DNA of 64,000 nt from Bilabrum cf. latius (lineage: Eukaryota; Bigyra: Bicosoecida; Bigyra; Bicosoecida), in assembly GCA_965178125.1 (NCBI GenBank), contig OZ237767.1:434001-498000 (forward strand). Direction: 5' to 3'. Shown here piece by piece: positions 45,886 through 54,041 of this stretch (the stretch's first letter is position 1; the number at the start of each line of letters is the position of its first letter). Below the pieces are notes generated by a model. It was not told the DNA's origin. It did not search any database and saw nothing but the letters and a program-made list of their open reading frames with translations. Position numbers and translations under genes: made by a program.

Positions 45886-46099
45886 CGAAGCCCCCAGTGG
45901 TGGCCGCTAGATTTTTGGATGAACCAGTGCACTCAGATGTGATATTATAACATGCACATGTGTCCTATGTCACCAGGTTCTTCGCAGTGCTGTATAAAAT
46001 ATTAGGTTGCACCCAGTCTTTTTGTAAGGTGTGGATTCGGTGGATCGCGCGCGAAAAATTCCGGTTCAGAATAACCCCACGGCATCTTCCATAGTATCC

Positions 46100-46666
46100 A
46101 TGTCTATGTTTCCATCGGTTAAGAAGAGAATAGTTACATCTGGAGAGCCGCAAAAATTCAGAGCAATCGATGCCAGTGCCGGTGCATCAGAAGGGAAAGC
46201 CCACGAATCTTCAACTGCAACTGCCGATGAATCTTATGGACCACAGTCCTTCTACAAAGCTGCCGTGGGATACAAGTTGCGTGGATAGATTGAGCTGAGC
46301 GGACCGCAGTAGATGGCTTTGAATCATATCCTAGGGACACATGAGATCCCTGACGACTTCGAGGCAAACAAGGCAGCGTACGGCCCTCTGGCGGGTACGT
46401 CATGGGAAGAACGGGTATTGTAGTGCTACTATGATGGTACATTACCGCTCAAGGCGGGTGTAAAATCTCGCGGGGAATGGATTTGTTCCAGCTGCGGCAA
46501 GGGCGGTCACAAGCCACGAAACTGCCACGCCAGCCTTGGAACCATGGCCGGGTGGTCTGGAGGGATGCCGCTGGCAGAGACTGACGGAATGTACTAGGAG
46601 GAAAGTTCATTAAAAGATTCTTCCGGTGGTGCAGCAGTGGGATCGTCGGGATCAGGGGGGCTGTGA
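46100..46666 (+). CDS. CCHC zinc-knuckle protein
   Basis: Reading UAG as Gln (about 46286, 46310, 46421, 46598), the frame runs from ATG 46100 to TGA 46664-46666 (188 aa). A zinc knuckle C-x2-C-x4-H-x4-C is present (CSSCGKGGHKPRNC, near 46490-46535), preceded by AGTSWEERV and an aromatic CYYDG patch. Such knuckles bind single-stranded RNA or DNA. Three of the four UAGs lie before the knuckle, so standard decoding would miss it. The frame is closed upstream by TAA at 46025. The arrangement resembles RBBP6-type knuckles loosely; I make no orthologue call. Confidence 0.7.
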
Positions 46667-47333
46667 GTCGGTCAGTGGTGGGGTGGTGCAGCTTTAGAAG
46701 TCTACAGACTCTACTGGTGGACAGACGGGGTGCAGCGACAGGGACAGCCAGCCTGAGTGCAGTGCATCAGGAGCTCGATTCAATTCTAAATGATTGAAAC
46801 GTGCAGACAGGCTTCATTTCTCAGCATTGCTTGCTTCCGGTCCACAGAATAATTGAGACACACCCACTTGCGCAGCGTGCCGGGCCAGCGGGCCATACTG
46901 CTGGCGGCTCGGCAGCCGCCCCCCAACGCGTACCACAGAGCCAACAAAACGGCAGGCTTAGACCATAGTGTTCACACCGAGTTCCCAATGTTTGGAGAGA
47001 TGCAGAGACTCTGGACCGCGGGATCGCATGTCGACTACGCTAACAAATCGAAGATACACCTCCAGTTGCCGGTGGTGGTGAAAGGTCGGACTCTACAGCG
47101 CGGGTGCCGTGCAAGGAGCGCTAGCACGCATGGAATTCACGGTAAGTTTCCTAAGCCGTTGAACGCGTACGTACTCGACAGGACAGGCAACGACACCTAA
47201 TGGACCCCATTCGCACTCACTGGCAGGCTGAGCGGTGCAGTGCAAAACCGGAACAGTAGCCATGGGTGCGGTCCACTGGCAGATCTGTCCACTGGTGGCA
47301 AACCCACACAATTTTCAAACGGCCAAAATAAGC
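46667..47333. other. intergenic, nothing firmly recognised
   Basis: About 670 bp. A 115-codon plus-strand frame (46853-47200, ending TAA) is open, but it has no recognisable features and an odd composition, so I do not call it a gene. Confidence 0.4.
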
Positions 47334-48411
47334 ATGCGATCCATCGGCTCAACTATTGCTACAGCGATCCTTACTGCCGGCATCTCTACTTGGGCGGCTC
47401 CCGACGAGTCCTGGTGCGCCTGGATCGCAAGCGAGCTGCCGTCCGAATGCCACCTTCGGTCGGACTGCATGGGCCTTGACTGCTCCGTTGACTTGTTCTA
47501 CATCGACACCATCGGATTTGGTGCGCAATTGAACCTGTGCAACGACCCTGTGAGTTTGATTTGGTGCTGCTGACGTGCTTTTGCACGTGCGGGCGTAGGC
47601 TTGGGAGTCTTCACCCAAGAGTTCCGGGTCACTAGGCTACATCCATGCCGTCTCTTCGGCGGAAAAATCGCTAGCGAATTATTTCATATGTAGATTAATT
47701 TCAATTGAGCGTCTGCTTGGAGTTAGAATGAAGAGCTTGTATCCGGTACGACTTGCGCACCACACCACGGCCGCAAGCCCATCTTGAAATTGACCTTGAG
47801 ACCTCCTGCCCCCTTGTCCAAGCACACCTTTGAGCCAAGATTTTATTCCCTTTTTGCAGATCGGCGCGTGCGCCCACGTGAACGAGTCGGATCTGGGAAT
47901 CAACTACGGCTGCAGCCTCACTGGGCAGGACCAGTTCCCCATCCCTGGCTTCTCCATCGACGTGCCGATCATCGGCGAGGTCGGAGTGGAGCTCACGAGC
48001 GACATCGCTGGCACCAGCAGCGGCATCGACCTGAAGCTGGGCCTGATTGGGTGTGCGGGGAGTGCTCGCAGCCAAGGGCAGCCGGCTTCGTACGGCAACA
48101 ACGGACTGAGGGGTGCCACACCACCACTGCGCGCGTGCGGCGAGGGCCAGTGCGAGGGGCTCACTGAAAACGCCTGGGCCGGCAAGGGATGGCCGCAGGC
48201 GGGCAACGGCCGCGGCCTCCCGGTGAACGGATCCCTCATCCCGGATGGCCCGAACGAGTGCACGGATCCGTGGTGGGTGCTGGACTGGACCATCCCCGAC
48301 TCTGTGCTGCCTTGCGGGGGCGGAGGTTCTAACGATGACAACTCCGGCGGGTCCAACGACGACAACACGTCCTCCACCGATGACAACAACACGTGGCAGC
48401 CAAAGGCCTGA
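47334..48411 (+). CDS. secreted Cys-containing protein, family unknown (two exons)
   Basis: Exons 47334-47549 and 47860-48411 join in phase 0 to give 255 aa ending at TGA. The N-terminus is a good signal peptide (MRSIGSTIATAILTAGISTWAA). The mature part has many Cys (WCAWIASELPSECHLRSDC, NLCNDP, GACAHVNES, NYGCSL), an aliphatic beta-like stretch (PGFSIDVPIIGEVGVELTSD) and a Ser/Asn/Asp-rich tail with tandem GGSNDDN-type repeats. The tail resembles flexible linkers of secreted or cell-surface proteins. No UAG is used. No family is recognised. Confidence 0.75.
47550..47859 (+). other. intron (310 bp) of the secreted Cys-containing gene
   Basis: Donor GTGAGT, polypyrimidine tract and acceptor TTTTTGCAG. 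It is phase 0 and links NLCNDP to IGACAHV. Confidence 0.85.
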
Positions 48412-48656
48412 GCCTAGGCCCAGCGCTCGACTTGGCCGGCGATGGTTACCTGGCAGGCTAACACTGCAGCACGCCACTGTGTCGCATGCGTGATGCGCGC
48501 AGTTGTGCTATGCAGCAGTGGCCGGCGAGAGGCTGCCAGTGCGTGCAGTCTATGGTGGTGCCACGCAGTGCACCTGCGTCCTGAGGCGTGCGTACTCGTA
48601 GCGGCATATCCAATTCCCTTGAGCTAGTCAACACTCTTTAGTGTCCCGAATTAAAC

Positions 48657-49769
48657 ATGGCACGAACAAATCCACTCACAAAGTTCCTTCACGGCATCGG
48701 GGAGATGATCACGCCCGTTCTGGCGTCGAGTAAATTCGTGGAGAAAGGCGTGATAACGCCGGAAGAGTTCGTTGCAGCTGGAGATCTCCTCTGCGCTAGA
48801 AATCCGTCGTGGTCCTGGCAGCAGGGTGATACAAGCTGTCGAAAATCATCGCTCCCCGACGGCAAGCAGTTCTTGATTACGAGGGGAGTTCCAAGCTTGC
48901 AGCGGGTGAGCGGTTTGGCGGACGCCGTCTCGGATCGCGACACCGGCGATGGATGGGTAGAGACTACCATTTCTTCAGATGTGGCAGTCGAGCGAGCTGG
49001 GGCTCCGTCAGGTGGGTCGGCTGGGCAGGACTCCGCAAAGGCAGCCGGAACGGAAGGCTCAGGGGACGCAGCCATAAGCGCAGATGCCGGTGACTCCAGC
49101 GGCGACAAGATAGAGCAGGATAATCCAGACGGTGGCGAAGATGAGTACGAGGACCTTCTGGACTTTGACGCTGACAACGCGGAATTCGAAGACGCAGATC
49201 CGACCGTCGCGGGGGCGGGCGAAAGCGCCGCATCGGGGGCCGGCGCCGGTGGCGATGGAGAAACAGGCGACTCAATCGGGTTCGAAGTGGTGCGCAGCCG
49301 TCGCTACGATGTCAGCATCACGTACGATTCGTACTACCAGACCCCGCGGGTGTACCTGTCTGGATTGTCCGAGTCCGGGGCTCGGCTGTCACCCGACGAC
49401 ATGATGGCTGACGTGATGCAGGACTACAAGAACAAGACGGTGACGGTTGAAAAACATCCCCACCTCCCCGCAGAGCCGCTGCACGCATCCATTCACCCGT
49501 GCAAGCACGCCGCCGCGATGCTGCGGGTGATTGAGGCCATGGTGGCGGCGGGCACCCCGAAAGAGGCCATCGCCGAGAGAGTGGATGTCTATCTCTTGAT
49601 CTTCCTCAAGTTCATGTCATCCGTGGTGCCCACCATCCAGTTCGACTACACAACAGAAGTTAGGACCGGCCTGCTCGGAGCAAAGAAGGGGGAGGGGGAG
49701 GGGGAGGGGGCCGCGCACAGCGCCTCGGGTGCCGGGGCAGGTGCTGCTGCTGCCGGTGGGAGCACATAA
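48657..49769 (+). CDS. ATG3: ATG3, autophagy E2-like conjugating enzyme
   Basis: ATG 48657 to TAA 49767-49769, 370 aa, no UAG, no intron. ATG3 transfers ATG8 to phosphatidylethanolamine on the forming autophagosome. The N-terminal amphipathic region (PLTKFLHGIGEMITPVLASS), the FVAAGDLLC block, the acidic flexible region of about residues 110-210, YDVSITYDSYYQTPRVYLSG and the catalytic HPCKHAAAML with its active-site Cys are all present. A Gly/Glu/Ala-rich tail of about 35 residues follows the usual C-terminus. The length is slightly above that of other ATG3 proteins for this reason. Confidence 0.96.
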   Translation: MARTNPLTKFLHGIGEMITPVLASSKFVEKGVITPEEFVAAGDLLCARNPSWSWQQGDTSCRKSSLPDGKQFLITRGVPSLQRVSGLADAVSDRDTGDGWVETTISSDVAVERAGAPSGGSAGQDSAKAAGTEGSGDAAISADAGDSSGDKIEQDNPDGGEDEYEDLLDFDADNAEFEDADPTVAGAGESAASGAGAGGDGETGDSIGFEVVRSRRYDVSITYDSYYQTPRVYLSGLSESGARLSPDDMMADVMQDYKNKTVTVEKHPHLPAEPLHASIHPCKHAAAMLRVIEAMVAAGTPKEAIAERVDVYLLIFLKFMSSVVPTIQFDYTTEVRTGLLGAKKGEGEGEGAAHSASGAGAGAAAAGGST

Positions 49770-49909
49770 CGAGGAGGAGCACTTGCAGTGGGAATAGAAT
49801 TGAGTCAAACAAATCATCGGGCCTGCAACCATCAATGCTTGGACATTCATGCACCACAAGTACCAATGGACGTTGGTAGACTGTCGCACACGCGTATAGC
49901 ATCACTCGT

Positions 49910-51463
49910 TCAGAACCTCGCTCGCTTGGCTTGGCTTGAGCCGTCCCGCCTCCTGGACACGCCCGTCCCTAAACCAGCGCCCCCCTCCTTCTCCCCATTG
50001 TTCCCTCCCTGTTCCCTGTGGCCCCTCCCGCACAGCCCCCCTTCCGCTCGCAAGAGCGCCGCACCGTCCACCACATACGAAGCCGTGTCCGCCGCTACCA
50101 CCTGCCCGCTCCCCGCGGCCCCATCCGTGTCGGGGTCCAAGATATCTGGGGCACCGGTATCCACCGTCCCTGCCTTGGAACCAGTGGCCGCCCTGACAGC
50201 CGCATCTCCGGAGCAGTCGAAGCCCATGTCCTCCAGCTCTTGCAGCACCTCAGACACTGCCCCAGTCCGCCATGCTCCAGGAGCACGCAGCCTCTCTAGG
50301 CTGGCAAGCACTTCGCGCTGGTCTGCCGTCAGATGACTCAGCCCGTCTGCTTCTCCTTCTCCCTCTGCATCTCCACCCTCCATGGCTTGGGAACCCTTGG
50401 CCCCTGCTGCAGCTTCAGTTCCCTCCTCCTCCTCCCCGCCCTCCTCCTCCCGGTGCTGGATCGCAGATAGCACCGCCGCTGCCTCCCTCCGAAGCTCCCA
50501 CACCTCGCCTGCACCATCGTACGCTGCACCTACAGGTTGGCTCGCACCAGCCCCTGACGATGCGCTCGTCGCACCGTCAGACGCCCCCTTCGCTGCTCTC
50601 CCGCTCCCGCCCTTTAGACTGGGACCAGGGCCACGACTAGCACTAGCACTACCTCCCACCCCAATGCCAGCAGACACCTCCCTGCCCCCCGCCCCACTAC
50701 CAGCAGATACCTCCCTGGCCTCCAGCTCTGCGGCCCTCCTGGCGATGAGGCAGGCGTACCGGGCCGCGACCTTGGCATCGAATTCGTGCCGCAGGGAGCG
50801 GGGAGATATCCCAGGGGCCATGAGCGTCCATCGGTACTGTCTTGATCCCAAGCGATACACGTGGTCTGAGTGGGACCGCAGCGATGCGGCCTCCTCGGCG
50901 GTTGCCGAAGCAGGCTCCTCGGCTTGGCGAGAGCCGTCCGATGCTCGCCCAGCGGCACTGGCACCTCCATCCGCTCGCTCGCTCTCCGGAACGATCGACC
51001 AAGATGGACGCGCACCTATGTGTGGCTGGGATGGAGCGCTTGCTGCCGCTCCGGCAGCGGGGCTCCCGCTTGCCTTGCTGCTGCTGGCGCTGCTTGGCTG
51101 CGACGTCGCGTCACCTGCCCCTGTGGCAGCAGGCTTGTCTGAGATGTCCCGATATCCTACTAAATTACTCGAAGATGACGCTCCCACAACCAGGCTGTGG
51201 TATTCAGTGCGCTTTTTCAAGAACCCGTCGCGAATGTATGTGCAGGTTGGCATGATGCTCAGCCCCTTTTCCTTTGCGTATTCGAATGCAGCAGTCACAA
51301 CGTTGCCAGCTAACCCTTGACCTCTGAACTTGGGATCAGTGAAAGTGTGGTACAGGTTGAGGGCTCCGGAGCATCCTCCCGGGCCTGGGCATAGTCCACC
51401 AACTGGTTCATACTCCACGTATGCTGCTGGTGCGGATTCCTCCCCTGAATCTGCCTTTGACAT
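49910..51463 (-). CDS. GNAT-like N-acetyltransferase domain protein (YjdJ/At1g77540 type) with long C-terminal extension
   Basis: ATG 51463 to TGA 49910-49912, 517 aa, no UAG. Residues of about 10-95 form a small GNAT domain: YVEYEPVGG, LYHTFTDPKFRGQGLAGNVV with the acetyl-CoA loop R-G-Q-G-L-A, and FEYAKEKGLSIMPTCTYIRD with the Cys conserved in this subfamily. The remaining 400 residues are Ala/Ser/Gly/Glu-rich and disordered-looking, with a few ordered islands (VYRLGSRQYRWTLMAPGISP, VSEVLQELEDMGFDC). Family members are usually about 100 residues, so the extension is unusual. The substrate is unknown. Confidence 0.85.
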   Translation of the reverse strand: MSKADSGEESAPAAYVEYEPVGGLCPGPGGCSGALNLYHTFTDPKFRGQGLAGNVVTAAFEYAKEKGLSIMPTCTYIRDGFLKKRTEYHSLVVGASSSSNLVGYRDISDKPAATGAGDATSQPSSASSSKASGSPAAGAAASAPSQPHIGARPSWSIVPESERADGGASAAGRASDGSRQAEEPASATAEEAASLRSHSDHVYRLGSRQYRWTLMAPGISPRSLRHEFDAKVAARYACLIARRAAELEAREVSAGSGAGGREVSAGIGVGGSASASRGPGPSLKGGSGRAAKGASDGATSASSGAGASQPVGAAYDGAGEVWELRREAAAVLSAIQHREEEGGEEEEGTEAAAGAKGSQAMEGGDAEGEGEADGLSHLTADQREVLASLERLRAPGAWRTGAVSEVLQELEDMGFDCSGDAAVRAATGSKAGTVDTGAPDILDPDTDGAAGSGQVVAADTASYVVDGAALLRAEGGLCGRGHREQGGNNGEKEGGAGLGTGVSRRRDGSSQAKRARF

Positions 51464-51936
51464 GATGACAAAACGCTAATTTATATCATCGTGCTGCACA
51501 GATGAAACCATATGGACACGTATGCAGCTTGTCGGAGATGATGTTTGCAAGACAGCCTGGTTGAGCCGAGGATGAGAAGCAATGCAACACTGTGGCAGCC
51601 AGCTTCCTGCTTCATTCAGAGCAGTTCGCCATGAATATGGATGCCCATCGCCAGTGGTCTCGTCACCCGCGCGGTGTGGATCTAGCACTGCAGAGCATCA
51701 GTATTGTGCTTCGAGTAACCCAGGCTGGCGCACCCTCCACTGATGCTCCCACGCAGTGCCGCGACTTGCGGCCCACCGTTTGATCTTTTTGAAATGCCAG
51801 GCCACTCTGTCTCTGGCCCACTGCAACAAAATTCATTGCTGCGGCCTACCAGCCGAGCACTCCTCGCGCAGCGTTCTCAGAATGCACCTCCTCTGCTACC
51901 TCCAGCGAGAGGCAGTACTCGCTTGCAGTGGAAGTA

Positions 51937-51967
<31 letters not shown>

Positions 51968-52138
51968 CGATGCTCGTCAGACTGTGCCCCATAGTGCAGC
52001 TATACACCTTATCTATGACAGCAGGTGTATCGGCAACCAGCAGTGAGCTGTCTTTGCCACTGGCAGTGTGGCCGGGCCTGTATCGCTGCCCGTGTCTAGC
52101 TGTGCTCGCCCCAATCCTGCGACTAGCCTCTTGCGGTG
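51464..52138. other. intergenic with a (CAG)8 microsatellite
   Basis: About 675 bp. A CAG microsatellite lies at 51940-51963. Open frames across it on either strand are made of the repeat (poly-Gln or poly-Cys) and have no other coding features. Confidence 0.6.
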
Positions 52139-52681
52139 TCACGTCGTCGTAGATTCCGTGCAACACTTCTCGCATGGTCTAATTTCGAACAGATCGCCCG
52201 TGCTGAAATCCCTGATGCCCTGCTGCTGCTCGAACTTCTCGCTGTTTTCGGCGATCGGGAAGCGACAGTAAGGGCCAACACCCTCCTCAAATCCGCATAT
52301 GCCGCCAACATTAGAGCTGCATGCCTGACAGTCAGGCGCACTCGAGTCATCGCAAGGGGTGCATGGCTCATCCAAGGAGCATCGAGCTCCTTGGTATTGG
52401 TCGCAGTCCCTCGAGCTTCCACTTGGTTTTCCCCCTTTTGTACTATCAACACAAGCTGGCAGCTGGAATCCCTGCGTAGTATAGCTTGATTAAGACCTAA
52501 AATTCACTTGGGAGACGGGCCTAGTCTGCTCGCATCAGACAAGTCGAACAAATCTTACTGTGGCCGGTCTCTCTGGCAGTACTACAACATAAGACAATAG
52601 AATCGACTAAACTAGGATGGCAAAGCATGCGCCTATAACAAGGAGAACAAATGATGGTCGATTCGAATACAGATTCTCCAT
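52139..52681 (-). CDS. single-pass membrane protein with Cys-rich ectodomain (two exons)
   Basis: Exons 52681-52559 and 52471-52139 join in phase 0 (151 aa, TGA stop). Exon 1 encodes a membrane helix (SFVLLVIGACFAILV), then UAG read as Gln, then SILLSYVVVLP. Exon 2 is rich in Cys, with spacing like small secreted modules (CDQYQGARCSLDEPCTPCDD, CQACSSNVGGICGF, PYCRFPI, RPCEKCC). Short charged N-terminus plus helix suggest a signal anchor with the Cys-rich part outside the cell. The UAG lies inside or next to the hydrophobic region. Family unknown. Confidence 0.65.
52472..52558 (-). other. intron (87 bp) of the membrane Cys-rich gene
   Basis: Donor GTAAGA, acceptor ACTACGCAG, phase 0. It is similar in size and acceptor to EMG1 intron 1. 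Confidence 0.75.
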
Positions 52682-53028
52682 AGAGACAGATATCTGCAGC
52701 AATTTATCCATGTTGCTGAATTCAACCGCTCCACTCGTCACAGCATGTAAACTGCAGCTCACTGTAGCGCGAGTGCATGAACTGCAACTGCGCATACTTT
52801 CCATTAAACCTAGACCGTAAGGGATCTATAATGGTGTCGAAGACGGCCATTTGTTTGATTAGTATTGCAGTATACAGAAAACATTCCTAGACTTGACAAC
52901 AATTTGGCTCGGCATGCCTGCACATCGACTGTTCCGACTTGCGAAACCGATCATCACAGGGCGAATATCGATCCATTGGTTCTAGGCTGCCTTGATTCAT
53001 CCATCTGTCCCTACGCAGAAACACAAAA
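52682..53028. other. intergenic between divergent genes, nothing recognised
   Basis: About 350 bp of lower-GC DNA between divergent starts. No specific element is visible. Confidence 0.5.
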
Positions 53029-53919
53029 ATGCCAAAACATTCCGAAAGCAGTAGCTTTGACTCAACGAAGCCTCAGTCTGCTGACCCTGCCCAGGACCAC
53101 GCCAGCAAGGCGATGCAGAAAGCGGGGGAGGCTGCAGGAGAGCTCACAACTGCGGCTGGGGCCGCTGGCAGTGCGGCAGCATCTAGTGCTGCCCAGGCTA
53201 CAAATGACGCCAGGTAGGCAGTTGCCGAGGCAATCGCACCGGAAGCGGTGGCTGCCAGTGGTGCTGTCACTGCCAGTGGTGCTTCATCGGCGGCAGGAGA
53301 GGAAGCTTCGAAGAGCGAGGGAGCCGGCGATGATGCCGAAAAGGGCGAGAAACGGTCCAAAGAGAAGCGAAAGAAGGAGAAGAAAGGATCCGAAAAGGGA
53401 AGCACGGAGGAAGGCGATGGCAGCCCGAGCAGCGGTGCAAGAGGACCTGCCAGCGGTGCAAGAGGACCTGCCAGCGGTGCAAGAGGACCTGCCAGCGGTG
53501 CAAGAGGACCTGCCAGCGGTGCAGGAGCGGAAGGGGAGGAGGAGTAGGAGGAGGAGGAGAGCAAAGAACAAAACCAAGGAGGAGAAGAAGAGGTCATGCA
53601 TGACATGGGGACGTATGCGGAAAAGGTGGAGGACGCTTTCGCGGGCCTCATGGACGACCTACAGAACGAGGCCAAGGAGGTGGGGATGGGAGTGCACAAC
53701 GCGGCCAAGCCAGTACTCACCGGGACGGCGGATGCGGCCGCGCCGGCGGCTGCAGCTGCGGCCGAGACGACTCGCCCAGTGCGAGAGGTGATTGCAGACA
53801 TGGTTGCGCCTGGCGACGGCGGAGTGGCGAGTACCAGCGGAGACAAGTCCGGGACAGAGGGGGCTAGATCTAAGGTATCCGGCTAGGAGGCCTCCAGTGG
53901 GTCCAGCGGTGTGAAGTGA
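53029..53919 (+). CDS. low-complexity Ala/Gly/Glu/Lys-rich protein
   Basis: ATG 53029 to TGA 53917-53919, 296 aa, through UAG at 53215, 53545 and 53884. The N-terminus has alanine-rich amphipathic helix (AMQKAGEAAGELTTAAGAAG) of the LEA/apolipoprotein kind. A charged block (KGEKRSKEKRKKEKK) and a 21 bp tandem repeat encoding SGARGPA follow, then acidic runs and a second helix (YAEKVEDAFAGLMDDLQNEA). It probably is disordered or lipid/desiccation-related, but that is a guess from composition. It is convergent with COQ8. Confidence 0.6.
53431..53523 (+). repeat. 21 bp coding tandem repeat, about 4.4 copies
   Basis: The unit agcggtgcaagaggacctgc(c) encodes SGARGPA. Copies are identical, indicating recent expansion. 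Confidence 0.9.
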
Positions 53920-54041
53920 GCTGATGTAGGCAGCAAAAGAGAAACTTGTGCGAGTCATTCAGTAGCAAGAGTATAAACCCCGTTGTTGTATCTATGACAG
54001 CTGCGCTGTCACCACGCCCAACCAACGCATGCAGATTGCTC

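Noticed and set aside
46853-47200. 115-codon plus-strand ORF
   Set aside because: No signal, domain, repeat or splice context. With two stop codons in GC-rich DNA, such lengths arise by chance.
51846-52175. Minus-strand ORF with a poly-Cys run
   Set aside because: The Cys run is the reverse reading of the CAG microsatellite at 51940-51963, and the rest has no features.
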